From NCBI GenBank assembly GCA_036873135.1, contig JAPTYO010000007.1, positions 59,320,383 through 59,384,382 of the forward strand: a stretch of DNA of 64,000 nucleotides. Direction: 5' to 3'. A program made the translations under genes and the position numbers. The notes beneath the pieces were generated by a model. It was not told the origin of the DNA and made no database searches. It saw only the letters and a program-made list of their open reading frames with translations. The stretch comes from Clarkia xantiana subsp. parviflora. Taxonomy: Eukaryota > Streptophyta > Magnoliopsida > Myrtales > Onagraceae. Below, in pieces: positions 1 through 11,770 of the stretch; within the stretch, counting starts at the first letter, position 1, and each line of letters starts with the position of its first letter.

Positions 1-1774
1 CTACGAACTGTTTCAGTTCTCCCCTCTGGACGATGTTGTTTATGCTTAGCTTTAGGCTAAAGCATTCATTTGTGTCGTGACCATAAGCCTCATGGTTGTC
101 ACACCATCTATCTTTATGGTTTCCTACCATTGGGGCTCTCCACCTTGCAGGGGGTGACCATAGCTTTTGGTTCCGCATCTCTCTAAGTACGGTGGCTGGA
201 GTGGCGTTCAGTGGGATGAACTTAATGACGTTTATTTCTCTGGCCTTTAAGGGTTCACCCATTTGGTTTCTTTGCTGTGGTGGACGCCACTCCTGCTGTG
301 GCGGACGCCACTCCTGCTGCCTTGCATGCTGTGGTGCCTGGGGTGGCTTGCCTTTGTTTGGTCTTTGATTATCCTCCTTGGCTGCCTGGATTTTGGCCTT
401 CTTGCTTGCCCTGTGTCTCTCAAGGTCAATATGCGTTTTAACTCTCCCTGCAAGCTCCTCCAGGGTGCTTGCTGGCTTTATGGCCATCTTTTCAGCCAAT
501 GTTGACCCAAAGCGACCTAAGTTTCTGATAAAGGCTCGGATTATCTCCCCTTCAGTGATGTCTCCCTGGATGTCTGCAATATTCTGGTTGAACCTAGTGT
601 AGTAGCTGGCCAGGGTTTCATCGTATTCTTGTTTTACGTCATCAATGGAGCCTGTTCCTTTGAGGAGTTTCCTCTCCCCTAGGTATCTCTGCAGAAACTT
701 AGCTTTTAGCTGCTCCCATGAGTGGATGCTCTCAGAGGGCAGGCTGAAGAACCAATGTGAGGCCACCCCTGATAGGGTGTTTGGGAAAAGGAGTGCCTTG
801 TATCTTTCGTCAGTTGTCCTCCCGAATAGAGAGGCCTCATGCTGTTGGATATGCTCTAGGGGGTCTCCCTTCCCATTGTACTTTGCAATTTGCACAGTGT
901 GCAGGGAGTCTGGCACCCTGTTCATCTCCAGCTCCCTTGTGAAAGGGTGGTTCGTCTTGTCACTTAGACAATGCAAGCTGGGTTTCTTTGACTCATTCAA
1001 TTTCCGGGTTATCATGGCTTCTATCTCCTCCGGGGTGATCATTACCTGTGCCGGAGTATAATCCCTCTGATATCCATTGTAGTTGTAGACTGGGCTTACT
1101 GGGTTCCCTTGTCCCTGCTGGTATGGACTGTAGGTGTACTCTTGATACGCCTGCTGGGGTGCTTCATAGAAGTCCTGCCTTCTTGGAGGTCTTGCTTGTC
1201 TTTCCTCCTCAAACGGGGTGTAAGCCCTGTTGTTCTGCTGTTGCCTAGGAGGCACGAATTGTTGCCTTCCCTCTGGGGGTGGCTCCTGGTAATATCTTCT
1301 TTGCTCCTCTCGCTGCCCTGCTCGAGGGTGCGGGTAGTGCTCTTCTGCCGGGATCTGCTCCTCCTCATGAGCTTCAGTGTAAGTCCCTTGGGTGTGTGCC
1401 GGCCTTGCATACGCTGTGTGGGCGCGGTTGCCATCTCTCTGTGCTGGCATCCCATACGGGTACCCTTGGGGTTGCTCTTCATAATAGTATCCCTCAGGGG
1501 GTGCCGTGTTGTGGGAAGGCACTCCCTGTTGTCCTCTTGCTCTCTGTGGCCTTCTTGCCCGGGGGGTGGAGGCTGTGGAGGACTCAGCCCCAGCTGGGCG
1601 TGAAGGTCCTCCCTCCTGGTTGTTCTGTTGCTGAGGAGGTTGTGGTATTTCTTGGGGCTCTGGATGCATTGGCTGCTTCCCAGGGTCAGGCCGCCTCCCT
1701 GGAGGTATGGGTTCTCTTCTCCGCCCATTGCCCCCGGGTGGGTGTTGGGGCCTGGACACCCTACTGTTCGTCAT
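1..1774 (-). CDS. gag: Gag polyprotein of T1, open to the window edge
   Basis: Structural protein of the retrotransposon particle. The frame starts at the ATG at 1774 and has no stop through position 1, about 590 codons. Residues 1-280 are rich in Pro, Gln, Arg and Tyr, with little predicted structure. The retrotransposon Gag capsid core follows, with HIQQHEASLFGR near residue 305, ASHWFFSLP near 340 and RYLGERKLLKGTGSIDDVK just after. A basic linker has a short duplicated QQEWRPP motif. A zinc knuckle of form CX2HX4HX4C (WCDNHEAYGHDTNEC) lies at about residues 556-572. The start was chosen because it lies just inside the primer site and matches the T2 start. T2 suggests that protease follows, beyond the window. 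The frame is intact here, unlike in T2. Confidence 0.9.
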   Translation of the reverse strand, partial: MTNSRVSRPQHPPGGNGRRREPIPPGRRPDPGKQPMHPEPQEIPQPPQQQNNQEGGPSRPAGAESSTASTPRARRPQRARGQQGVPSHNTAPPEGYYYEEQPQGYPYGMPAQRDGNRAHTAYARPAHTQGTYTEAHEEEQIPAEEHYPHPRAGQREEQRRYYQEPPPEGRQQFVPPRQQQNNRAYTPFEEERQARPPRRQDFYEAPQQAYQEYTYSPYQQGQGNPVSPVYNYNGYQRDYTPAQVMITPEEIEAMITRKLNESKKPSLHCLSDKTNHPFTRELEMNRVPDSLHTVQIAKYNGKGDPLEHIQQHEASLFGRTTDERYKALLFPNTLSGVASHWFFSLPSESIHSWEQLKAKFLQRYLGERKLLKGTGSIDDVKQEYDETLASYYTRFNQNIADIQGDITEGEIIRAFIRNLGRFGSTLAEKMAIKPASTLEELAGRVKTHIDLERHRASKKAKIQAAKEDNQRPNKGKPPQAPQHARQQEWRPPQQEWRPPQQRNQMGEPLKAREINVIKFIPLNATPATVLREMRNQKLWSPPARWRAPMVGNHKDRWCDNHEAYGHDTNECFSLKLSINNIVQRGELKQFV

Positions 1775-1814
1775 AGCTCGTGTAATAGCCAGGCTTTCTG
1801 TCCGAAGCCTACAG

Positions 1815-1823
1815 ACGGCGCCA
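1815..1823 (-). other. Primer binding site of T1
   Basis: The minus strand reads TGGCGCCGT two bases inside the LTR end. These nine bases are the complement of the 3' end expected of a plant tRNA-Asp (known for related elements). Identical sites flank the LTRs of T2, T3 and T4. Confidence 0.8.
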
Positions 1824-2148
1824 AGTGTTAAGTTATGAGATCTAGGTCAACGGGGTGTCGGCTTTGATCTCACTTCTTATGGGGGATGTGTATGATCCGG
1901 TCTTCTCGAGTTGCCTTGCCTTTGTCTATGTCCTTCTTCCTTTCCTTCTTCCCTTGGTTCCTTCTCTTCTTCTCTCCCTTTGCCCTGCAAAAGGGGCAAT
2001 ACCAGACACGGAGGAGGGGGGGTGGTGCCTGGTGAACCCTCTCCGATGCCTAAGTCAGAACTATATTTCTAGAGAGATAAAGCTAGAGAGATGTCAGAGC
2101 TAAATTGTTCAAATGGCCAAGATGATAAAATGAGTTGTGAAGGTGGGG

Positions 2149-2158
2149 TATTTATAGG
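2149..2158 (-). promoter_or_regulatory. TATA box of the T1 LTR
   Basis: The minus strand reads CCTATAAATA. It is at the same relative place as the T2 TATA boxes (26094 and about 56645), about 120 bases upstream of the conserved hairpin, so it is the likely core promoter of the element transcript. Confidence 0.75.
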
Positions 2159-2369
2159 CAACGGTGTCATTAAGGTGGCTTAATGACATCGTTAGCCTTT
2201 AAACACAATTAATTAACCTTTAAGCACATAATTAAGACCTTAGGATTCGGAGGAGGTAGGCGGAATGGACCGAGCATGGGCGTCTGAAAGGGGTGCTGGG
2301 ACCCTTGGGGGGGGAGAAATCCGACCCCCAAGGGTAGGGGTTGGGTGAGGACACCCAACCCCTCCTAGG

Positions 2370-2640
2370 GAGGGTGGGGTTGGCCAACCCCATCCCTCCT
2401 AGGAGGGATCGGGTTGGCCGACCCGATCTCCCCTAGGGGAGATCGGGTTGGCCAACCCGATCTCTCCTAGGAGAGATCGGGTTGGCTGACCCGATCTCTC
2501 CTAGGAGAGATCGGGTTGGCCAACCCGATCTCTCCTAGGAGAGATCGGGTTGGCCAACCCGATCTCCCCTAGGGGAGATCGGGTCGGCTGACCCGATCTC
2601 CCCTAGGGGAGGTCGGGTGTGGCCACCCAACCTCACCTAG
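2370..2640. repeat. 34 bp palindromic array in T1 U3
   Basis: About seven to eight units spaced 34 bp apart (for example at 2407, 2441, 2475 and 2509). Each unit joins two palindromes, one centred on TTGGCCAA or a near variant and one on CCTAGG. The T2 LTRs carry only about one unit at the same place. Some units carry variants such as GGCTGACC in one half. Confidence 0.9.
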
Positions 2641-2799
2641 GTGAGTTCGCCTCTATCGGACGGGCGCTTCGGCCCCGTCCGAGCCGTCGATGTTCTCGCG
2701 AAGTGTCCGGGTTGAAGTTTCGATTCGCAATCATAAATGGGACGATAAAAATACAACGGTTCGGAAGTCAACGGGTTCAAATTGGGCGTATATCCATCA

Positions 2800-5700
2800 G
2801 GGGCTAAGTCCCAATTGACCCATCCGGACCTATCCTAGGGCTAAGTCCGACACTAGGTCGGGTTCACCTGGAACCTAGCCCTAGGCTAGGTCCGGCTACG
2901 TCAATTTAGGTTAGGGGATTGGTTTTCCAATTTTAGGACTAAATTGAACAAATTAAAAGTTAATGATGTATTAGGTGGAATAAATTGAATAAAATCAGAA
3001 GTTTAGAGCCAATCACGTGCATGACACATGACACTTAACGGCCAAATTGGTCGGAAATTTAACGGTGATACCAAAAGGCTACAAAGCTGAAAAGGTTGGT
3101 ACCAAAAGTATACTCAAAAAATGAAATGAAAACAAAAATCAATTCGTGTCAAAGAAGTGGTACAAAAAGTACATTTAACCCTAATTTTTATCCCTATTGT
3201 CAATCGGGGCTAGGTCCCAATTGACCCATCCGGACCTAGCCCAGGGCTAGGTCCGACACTGGGTCAGGTTTGCCTGGAACCTAGCCCTAGGCTAGGTCCA
3301 GTTTGGTCAATTTAGGTTAAAGGTTTGGTTTTCCAATTTTAGGACTAAATTGAAAAAATTAAAAGTTAATGATGTATTAGATGGACTAATTTGAATAAAA
3401 TCAGAAGTCTAGGGCCAATCACGTGCATGACACATGAAATTTAACGGCCAAATTGTACGGAAAGTTAACGGTGGTACCAAAATACTACAAAGTTGAAAGT
3501 GCAGGTACCAAAAGTATACACAAAAAATGAAGTAGAACCAAAAACCAATTCGTATCAAAGAAGTTGTACCAAAAGTACATTTAACCCTAATTTTTAACCT
3601 TAGTGTCAATATGGGCTAGGTCCCAATTGACACATCCTATCTTAGGGCTAGGTCCGACATTGGGTCGGGTTCGCCTGGAACTTAGCCCTAGGCTAGGTCC
3701 GACTAGGTAACTTTAGGTTAAGGGTTTGGTTTTCCAATTTTAGGACTAAACTGAACAAATTAAAAGTTAATGAAGTATTAGATGGAATAAATTGAACAAA
3801 ATCAGAAGTTTAGGGCCTATCACATGCATGACACATGACACTTAACGGCCAAATTGGACGGAAAGTTAATGGTGGTACCAAAAGGTTACAAAGTTGAAAG
3901 AATTAGTACCAAAAGTATACAAAAAAAACATGAAGTGGTACCAAAAACCAATTCGTGTCAAAGAAGTGGTACCAAAAGTACATTTAACCCTAAATTTTAA
4001 CCCTAGTGCAATTGGGGCTAAGTCCCAATTGACCCATCCGGACCTATCCTAGGGCTAAGTCCGACACTAGGTCGGGTTCACCTGGAACCTAGCCCTAGGC
4101 TAGGTCCGGCTACGTCAATTTAGGTTAAGGGATTGGTTTTCCAATTTTAGGACTAAATTGAACAAATTAAAAGTTAATGATGTATTAGGTGGAATAAATT
4201 GAATAAAATCAGAAGTTTAGAGCCAATCACGTGCATGACACATGACATTTAACGGCCAAATTGGTCGGAAATTTAACGGTGATACCAAAAGGCTACAAAG
4301 CTGAAAAGGTTGGTACCAAAAGTATACTCAAAAAATGAAATGAAAACAAAAACTGATTCGTGTCAAAGAAGTGGTACCAAAAGTACATTTAACCCTAATT
4401 TTTATCCCTATTGTCAATCGGGGCTAGGTCCCAATTGACCCATCCGGACCTAGCCCAGGGCTAGGTCCGACACTGGGTCAGGTTCGCCTCGAACCTAGCC
4501 CTAGGCTAGGTCCAGCTAGGTCAATTTAGGTTAAAGGTTTGGTTTTGCAATTTTAGGTCTAAATTGAAAAAAATTAAAAGTTAATGATGTATTAGATGGA
4601 CTAATTTGAATAAAATCAGAAGTCTAGGGCCAATCACGTGCATGACACATGAAATTTAACGGCCAAATTGTACGGAAAGTTAACGGTGGTACCAAAATAC
4701 TACAAAGTTGAAAGTGCAGGTACCAAAAGTATACACAAAAAATGAAGTAGAACCAAAAACCAATTCGTGTCAAAGAAGTGGTACCAAAAGTACATTATTA
4801 GTGTCAATATGGGCTAGGTCCCAATTGACACATCCTATCTTAGGGCTAGGTCCGACATTGGGTCGGGTTCGCCTGGAACTTAGCCCTAGTCTAGGTCCGG
4901 CTAGGTAACTTTAGGTTAAGGGTTTGGTTTTCCAATTTTAGGACTAAATTGAACAAATTAAAAGTTAATGAAGTATTAGATGGAATAAATTGAACAAAAT
5001 CAGAAGTTTAGGGCCTATCACGTGCATGACACATGACACTTAACGGCCAAATTGGACGGAAAGTTAATGGTGGTCCAAAAGGTTACAAAGTTGAAAGAAT
5101 TAGTACCAAAAGTATACAAAAAAAACATGAAGTGGTACCAAAAACCAATTCGTGTCAAAGAAGTGGTACCAAAAGTACATTTAACCTTAATTTTTAACCC
5201 TAGTGTCAATTGGGGCTAAGTCCCAATTGACCCATCCGGACCTATCCTAGGGCTAAGTCCGACACTAGGTCGGGTTCGCCTGGAACCTAGCCCTAGGCTA
5301 GGTCCGGCTACGTCAATTTAGGTTAAGGGATTGGTGTTCCGATTTTAGGACTAAATTTAACAAATTAAAATTGAATGATGTATTAGATGGACTAAATTTA
5401 ACAAAATCAGAAGTTTAGGGCCAATCAAGTGCATGACACATGACACTTAACGGCCAAATTGGACGGAAATTTAACGGTAGTACCAAAAGGCTACAAAGTT
5501 GAAAGGGTTTGTACCAAAAGTATACACAAAAAATGAAGTGCAACTAAAAACCAATTAGTGTCAAAGAAGTGGTACCAAAAGTTCATTTAACTGTAATTTT
5601 TAATCCTAGTGTCAATTGGTGCTAGGTCCCGATTGACCCATCCGGACCTAGTCTAGAGCTAGGTCCGACACTGGGTCGGGTACGCCTGGAACCTAGCCCT

Positions 5701-6167
5701 AGGCTAGGTCCGGCTAGGTCAATTTAGGTTAAGGGTTTGGTTTTCCAATTTTAGGAATAAATTGAACAAATTAAAAGTTAATAATGAAATAGATGGACTA
5801 AATTGAACAAAATTAGAAGTTTAGGGTCAATCACGTGCATGACATATTACACTTAATGGCCAAATTGGACGAAATTTAACTGTGGTACCAAAAGGCTACA
5901 AATTTGAAAGGGTTGGTACCAAAAGTATACAAAAAAAAAAAACATGAAGTGGTATCAAAAACCAATTCGTGTCAAAGACGTGGTACCAAAAGTACATTTA
6001 ACCCTAATTTTTAACCCTAGTGTCAATTGGGGCTAAGTCCCAGTTGACCCATCCGGACCTATCCTAGGGCCAATCACGTGCATGACACATTACACTTAAC
6101 GGCCAAATTGGACGGAAAGTTAACGGTTGTACCAAAAGGCTACAAAGTTGAAAGGGTTGGTACCAAA
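2800..6167. repeat. ~405 bp satellite array, left block
   Basis: About eight head-to-tail monomers. The spacing of a fixed landmark (GCCAAATTG at 3041, 3447, 3848, 4255, 4662, 5046) gives 384-407 bp. Each monomer holds a palindrome around CCAATTGGGGCTAGGTCC, a paired CTAGCCCTAGGCTAGGTCC stem, the motif CACGTGCATGACACATG and several GGTACCAAAA repeats. Monomers alternate in a three-unit higher-order pattern of about 1.21 kb. The block ends where element A inserted. No coding capacity is conserved between monomers. Confidence 0.93.
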
Positions 6168-6701
6168 TGTCAGACCCTAAAAATCCGACCTATGGCGATT
6201 ACGTTTTGAAAACGTGGATTTTTTAAAAGAGTCGCCACTAGTTAATAAAGGCTAACTAGAATCCTAAATTACCTAAGCGAATAATGAATTAAACGCCTAG
6301 GTATAAAATCGGTCTACGATCAGAAATTCGAGTTCGGGGTTCTGTTACGAATTAAAAATATAATTTTTAACTACGCCCTTTCGGTACTCTATTCACCTAT
6401 TTGCCAATTTAAAATTTAAACATGTGTTACGTCGAATTAATCTAATAAAAAAAACTAAACTAATTTTATGCGAAATTATTATCAATGACAAATCTTTTAA
6501 ACATCTAAAACTCCTAATTTGGTTAAAATCTAGACAAAATTAAACATGCTCAAAATCATGATACAATTTAATAAATACATATCATACATGTATATTTACA
6601 AAAAAAATGTTATCTAATTAATCTAGATCTAGACTAGTTAATTAACATGGTACATGGTATAATAATAACAATAAAAATAATTATAATAATACAGAAAATT
6701 A

Positions 6702-6742
<41 letters not shown>

Positions 6743-7493
6743 TTAATTAACACACAAAAAAAAAAAACAGCGGGCCTTATCTGCAGACCAGAGGATGGCG
6801 ACGCCGGAGGCTGGTAGCAGGGCGGACGGCCAGTCAAGCGTGGTCGACACGGCGGGGCGATGCAGACACGGCGGGGCGATGCGATGCCGGAGGCTGGTAG
6901 CAGGGCGGACGGCCAGTCAGGCGAGGTCGACAGCCCCGGATCTGGAATGGCGGGCCAAAATCCCGACTGGGCGGAAGAGCACTCTGATTGTGGCTCCGGT
7001 GAAGCAATCGGACAGGCACCGTACGCTGACAGGACGGGCTTGTGGCGGTGGCGGCGGGTCTTCAGGTTTCCGGCGAGGCGAGGTCGTCCGACAAGCTGCA
7101 CGGTGGTGACGGGAAGAAGAAAGTATTTTCACGCTTCTCCAAAAAAAAAAAAAAATAATAATAATAATAATAATATTTTGTTCTGGTTTTTGTTGTGTGT
7201 CCATTACATCGTAAATCACATCTATTTATACTAATCTAGGCCTAAGCTAACTAGGAAATAAATATTACAGATTTATTCTAACCATAAATGCTAAATATTC
7301 ATAAAATATAGTCTAAATATTCAACAAATATTATCTGCAATAAATATAAATAACTATCTTAATTTAAACTAAGCCTATTTTTAGCAACCCCGTGACCTTC
7401 CATATTTAAATACTTCCTTTTTTAAACGCGTTACACATAACATTTTTGAACGTGTTATACACGTGTCGCGTGTACCAAAATTAGGTGTTTACA
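6168..7493 (-). repeat. 3' LTR of element A
   Basis: 1326 bp; on the minus strand it starts TGTAAACACCTAATTTTGG and ends with GGGTCTGACA. It holds a TAA/TTA microsatellite (about 6708-6742), a GC-rich block (about 6775-7130) and an A-rich plus TAA run (7140-7175). A TATA box (TATAAATA, minus) is at 7223-7230. The GC-rich block gives many chance open frames on both strands; none resembles a known protein. Confidence 0.9.
7223..7230 (-). promoter_or_regulatory. TATA box of the element A 3' LTR
   Basis: The minus strand reads TATAAATA; the same site is at 13292-13299 in the promoter-active 5' LTR. Confidence 0.6.
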
Positions 7494-7639
7494 GTTTGCC
7501 CCTCTTTGGACGGACTCCCGTAGAATGCATTCGAGGGGGTTTGTCCAAAGACGAGTAAACACTAATTTTGGTTAGGAAGTATATCTTCTTCCGGGTCTTC
7601 AACTCTCCAAGGTGGCCTTTGGCTTTATTAACGATGCGA

Positions 7640-8100
7640 AAAAGTTAAACTTCTGTCGGCGGTGCCCCTGTTGACAGTGCCTCCATTGGTATCGTAGAAA
7701 AGTAAAGCCTCGAATGGCGGTGCCCCTGTTGGCGGTGCTTCCGTTGGCGTGCGGAAAATAGAACCTCCGTCGGCGGTGCCCCTGTTGGCGGTGCCTCCAT
7801 TGGTAGTGCAGAAAATAGAACCTCCGTCGGCGGTGCCCCTGTTGGGGGTGCCTCCATTGGTAGTGCGGAAAATAGAACCTCCGTCGGCGGTGCCCCTGTT
7901 GGCGGTGCCTCCATTGGTAATGCAGAAAGTAAAGCCTCCTGTGGTGTGCGAAAAAGTAAAGCCTCCAGTGGCGTGCAGAAAAGTAAAACCTCCAGTGGCA
8001 TGCGGAAAAATAAAATCTTGATCGACGATGCCTCTAGTGGCGAGCGACAAGAAAAAGCCTCCAGCGGCGTGCAATAAAGTAAAACCTTTGGTGATGATTG
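7640..8100. repeat. ~60 bp tandem repeats near the 3' end of element A
   Basis: Repeats of a unit containing CCTCCGTCGGCGGTGCCCC and GTTGGCGGTGCCTCC, about 60 bp long, four good copies at about 7655-7935. They grade into shorter units built on AAGTAAAGCCTCCAGTGGCG. The unit length is nearly a multiple of three, which explains long open frames on both strands here. Confidence 0.85.
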
Positions 8101-8460
8101 GTAACAGAAGACCTCTACGTCAGACAGTACCAACCTCTGGTGACGCCTCTAGTGGCGAGTGGTAACGGAAAAACCTCTACGTCAGACCGTACCGGAAAAC
8201 CTCTGGTGATATCTCTGGTGGCGAAAGACCTCTACGTCATACCGTACCGGAGAACCTTTGGTGATGCCTCTAGTGGCTAGTGGTAACGGAAGACCTCTAC
8301 GTCAGACCGTACCGGAAATGGTGATATCTCTGGTGGCGAAAGATCTCTACGTCAGACCGTACCGGAGACCCTTTGGCGATGCCTCTAGCGGCGTATGTCG
8401 GAGAAAAGCCTCTAGTGGCGTCCGTTGGAGAAGTGCCTCTAGTGGCGTGACTTGCGAAGG
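8100..8460. repeat. Second tandem repeat block of element A
   Basis: Units of about 65-75 bp with GACCTCTACGTCAGACCGTACC and CTCTAGTGGCGA motifs repeat about five times with variation. They adjoin the 7640-8100 block but use a different core. Confidence 0.8.
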
Positions 8461-8859
8461 CTGAATACTAAGGCTTCGTTCGTCGGGGTTGACTCTCAGG
8501 AAGCTGGACCACTTCAGATCCCGATCGTCGATTGATTTGTAGGAACAGGCTGTAACAGTCCTACTCATCCTTGGATGGCGACTCGCGAGAGCAGACTGTA
8601 ATCGTCCCGCTTGCCGTGAAGTTGACTTTGGAAGGCGCTGTGTTGCGCATGAATGTTTGTCCCTAGTTTTTGCCTAAATTTCACATGGTGCGACAAGTTA
8701 GCGGGATCTTTTTTTTTTTTTTATAAGAATTTCTTTTTTTTCTCTCCTTTTGCCACGGCCGATTGAGAGATTTCCGACCGTGCCCCTCAGTTTTTATTTT
8801 CTCTCTTTTTGCCATGATTGCAATTTCTGAATTTGCAACCATGCCCCTCATTTCCTAAT

Positions 8860-9650
8860 TTTGCCTAGGCCGCCCTTTCGGGTTTTCAACCTAGCGGAAG
8901 CACTCTTTATTTGGTAGCCGTTTAAAGGGTAGCTATGGACCTATCTTTGTTTTCCTCATTTGCTGTTGCGGAAGTTCTTTTTTAGTAGCCAATTTCGGGT
9001 TGACTGTGGCCCGTTCCTTATTCTCGCCTCGATGCGGGAGTATTTGTAGCCCTTTGGAGGGTGACTGTGACCTTTTCCTCACCGTCTTCAATGTTGCGGG
9101 AGCTCTTTTGATTGTAGCCATTTGGGAGGGTGGCTGTGGCCCTTCATTCCTCGTCTCTGATCCGGGAAACACTCTTTGTATGTAACATTTTGAGGGTGGT
9201 TGTGACACTTTCACTTAATATCCGCCATCGATGTTCCGGGAGCGCTCTTTTGGCTATAGCCGTTTGAGGGACGACTGTGACCCTTTCTTTTATTTTCCCG
9301 CCCTCACCGGTTTCGCGAGATCACTCTTTTTGTGTAGCCATTTTAAGGGTGGTTGTGGCCCTTTTTATTCTCCCGCCCTCACAGGGTTCGCGGGGTCACT
9401 TTTTTATTCGTAGCCGTTTGGAGGGTGGCTGTGGCCCTTTCACCTATTTCCCGCTTTTGATGTTGCAGGAGCGCTCTTTATCTTTAGCCATTTGAAGGGT
9501 GGCTGTGGCCCTTTTTTGTAGTCGTTTTAGGGACGACTGTGACCCTTTTTATCTGTAGTTGATTTAGGGACAACTGTGACCCTTTTATTCACTGCATGAA
9601 CACTATCTTTATTTTTATCGGTAGCCAATTAAAGGGCGGCTGTGACCCTA
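8860..9650. repeat. Degenerate tandem repeats of element A
   Basis: About a dozen imperfect copies of a motif like GTAGCCATTTGAGGGTGGC followed by TGTGGCCCTTT, with spacers such as GTTGCGGGAGCTCTTT. Spacing varies between about 40 and 90 bp. There is no conserved open frame. Confidence 0.8.
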
Positions 9651-10849
9651 AATAAAAAATGAGTTTTTTTTTTTGCTTTTTTTTTTTTTTTGCCTTTTTT
9701 GCTTCTTTTTTTTTGGAAAAGAAAATTCAACGAAAATAATCAACAACAATTACGTACATGCCCCCTAGTGGCAGATTGAAAAAACCTTCTAGAGAACGAC
9801 TCAGTTAATTGAGTCTAAACGTCGGTCGTGTCGACGTCCTGGATGGACCCCACGTCCAAAGAATGACATAGCCAGTGATTTCTAATCACGGCTTCTCAAG
9901 TGCCCCGACTATTGCTCAATCTCGTATGGGGATGCCCCACAGCTAGCACCAATCGGCTTAGGCTTGTCACATTCTGTATGAATTGTATGTTTGATGAACA
10001 CACATGGATGGTGTTGAGTTTGGCATAGTAGTCCGCAAATGGTAAATTTGGGCGTAGATATCGCCCGAGGTATCTGGGATAAATTCGACAACTTGCGGCG
10101 AGCAAAGAGCTGCGCACGAGGTGTGCTCTTCAGGGGCTTTGATTTGGATGATTATCCAAACTGCACAATGATTAAGGAAAAACTCAAATTTCGGGGATAA
10201 AAATGATCACAACTTTACTTACCTGGGTGTTGGATTTTTTCTAGTGGGAAATGTGCTCGCTATGCGACTGGACCTGCTGCATGTCCTGATTTTCCTGCTC
10301 CATCTGAGCGTTGGATATCCCGAGTGTGTAATTTGTTCTTCGTGCAACTGGATGACTGCGTGTTTTTTTTTGGATGCCTCATTTGGTCGATAGAACTTAT
10401 ATGTACCGGATGCCTTACCCAATGGTACCTGAAAAGAGTGAATGAAAAACCAGTCTAGAGAATATGAGAAATCATGCATGATTTTTTTGAAAACTTTAAT
10501 GCCATTCATTTCATAATTTTGATTACATTTCAGAAAAAATCAAAATTTATTATCTAAGGTGTTTAGCACCATCATGGAATTTACTGAGTTTGCTGAGTGT
10601 ACTATCTGGCTCGAACGCAGGACAGATGCTCAAAACAAGGTTTCTCAAAAAGGTTTTCTTGTCCTTTGTTTAAACTCGAATAGTCGCACTCAACTGCACA
10701 GTTAAACTATTTTCTCAAAAAATAGAATCAAATCTCTCTTTTTTAAAACGCTAGCTTATGCGAAGGTTGAGACGATCTAGCCGAAAAATGCAATACACCT
10801 TAGATAAAAACGAATGACACTTTGATTTTTCTAAATGCTCATGCATGCT

Positions 10850-11770
10850 CGAAAGTTAAAGTTTTACTTACAACTTACAACCGGTTTACCTGAATGACAA
10901 ATATGGAATGTATGTACAAAATGAAAAATCCAGGTAAATTTTTTTTTATAAAAACAAATGCAAATGCAATGCTCAACAGCTAAGAGAATATTTACGATCT
11001 ATCAAAAAAAGAATCGTTTTTCCTAAAACAATGCCTATGAGATGCACATGAGGTGAAAGTTGTACAGTTGAGAAAACTTACAAGCTACTTGAATTTTTGT
11101 TTTTTTTTTTTTATGAGGGAAAAAAAAAAATCAATGCATCCTAGTTGCTCAAAATTGAAAAAAAAAAAATCAAATGAAAAGTTTTTTCAAAATGCATATG
11201 AGATGCACAAAAATAAATACAAGATGCAAACTTAAAAATGAAAGTTCTACAACTAAGAAAAATTACAATTTACCTGAAATGCTTTTTCGAAAATAATGCA
11301 TATGAGATGCACATCTTTTAAAAAAAAAAATCAGGTAAAAGGTTTTTTAAACAAAGAGCCCTAAAACTAAGAGAGCTTACGATTTATCTAAAAAGTTTTT
11401 TTTAAATTAATGCATACTGGATGCATTATTTAAAATAAAACAATTCTGGTAAATTTTTTTTGAAACGATGCATATGGAATGCTTGTTCAAAATTAGAAGC
11501 TCTAATAGCTAAAGGGGAACTAAAATTTCCAAAATGTTTTTTTAACAACGCATGTATGATGCACTAACCAAAATCACAACTTACCTGAAGAGTTTTTTTA
11601 AGAAAAAAAATAATGCGTACGAAACGCAAGTTTGAAAAAACAAAAACAGGTAAGAAGTTTTTTTTAATAAAAAACAATGCATACAAAATGCATGTTCGGA
11701 AAGAAAATTTCTAAATGACTAACTACTTAGCTGAAAAGGTATTTTTTTTTTTTAAATGCAATGAGAAGAA
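10850..11770. repeat. A-rich degenerate repeats of element A
   Basis: Roughly 100-130 bp units containing AATGCATATGAGATGCAC, a TTACCTGAAA-like motif and A or T runs repeat about eight times with strong drift. Between 9660 and 10850, and between 11770 and 12246, I see only non-coding internal DNA with T-runs. Confidence 0.7.

Larger units (their letters stand above)
1..2799 (-). mobile_element. T1: 5' part of a Tat-type Ty3-Gypsy element
   Basis: This element reads right to left. Its 5' LTR is 1826-2799, the primer site follows at 1815-1823, and gag runs from 1774 past the left window edge. The gag protein is closely similar, in order and spacing, to the one in T2, so T1 and T2 are one family. 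The right boundary is the TGATGGATA terminus at 2799, and the bases just outside (2800-2804, GGGGC) lie in satellite DNA, so T1 inserted into the satellite array. The other LTR and the second target duplication copy are outside the window, so completeness cannot be judged. Confidence 0.9.
1826..2799 (-). repeat. 5' LTR of T1
   Basis: On the minus strand the LTR starts TGATGGATATACGCC at 2799 and ends ACA at 1826, matching the T2 LTR termini. It is 974 bp against 725 and 721 bp for T2; the excess is mainly an array of 34 bp palindromic units at about 2370-2640. A TATA box (CCTATAAATA on the minus strand) lies at 2149-2158. A C-rich-loop hairpin sits downstream at 2002-2032. Confidence 0.92.

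Noticed and set aside
1096..1728. Basic 210-residue frame on minus, overlapping T1 gag
   Set aside because: It is a shadow frame of the Pro/Gln-rich gag leader; the true gag frame begins at the ATG at 1774 and carries the capsid and zinc-knuckle motifs.
3409..5209. Short open frames in satellite monomers (also 13976-14176, 17432-17638, 20100-20699)
   Set aside because: They recur on both strands of each monomer with frame-breaking differences between copies, so there is no sign of coding selection.
6634..7234. Open frames on both strands in the GC-rich part of the element A LTR (also 12720-13227)
   Set aside because: They lie in LTR DNA, overlap each other on both strands and match no known family; GC-rich composition explains them.
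7640..9650. CRISPR-like look of regularly spaced repeats
   Set aside because: Repeats are contiguous and drifting, with no unique spacers, and the context is plant LTR DNA. The same applies to 51344-51930.
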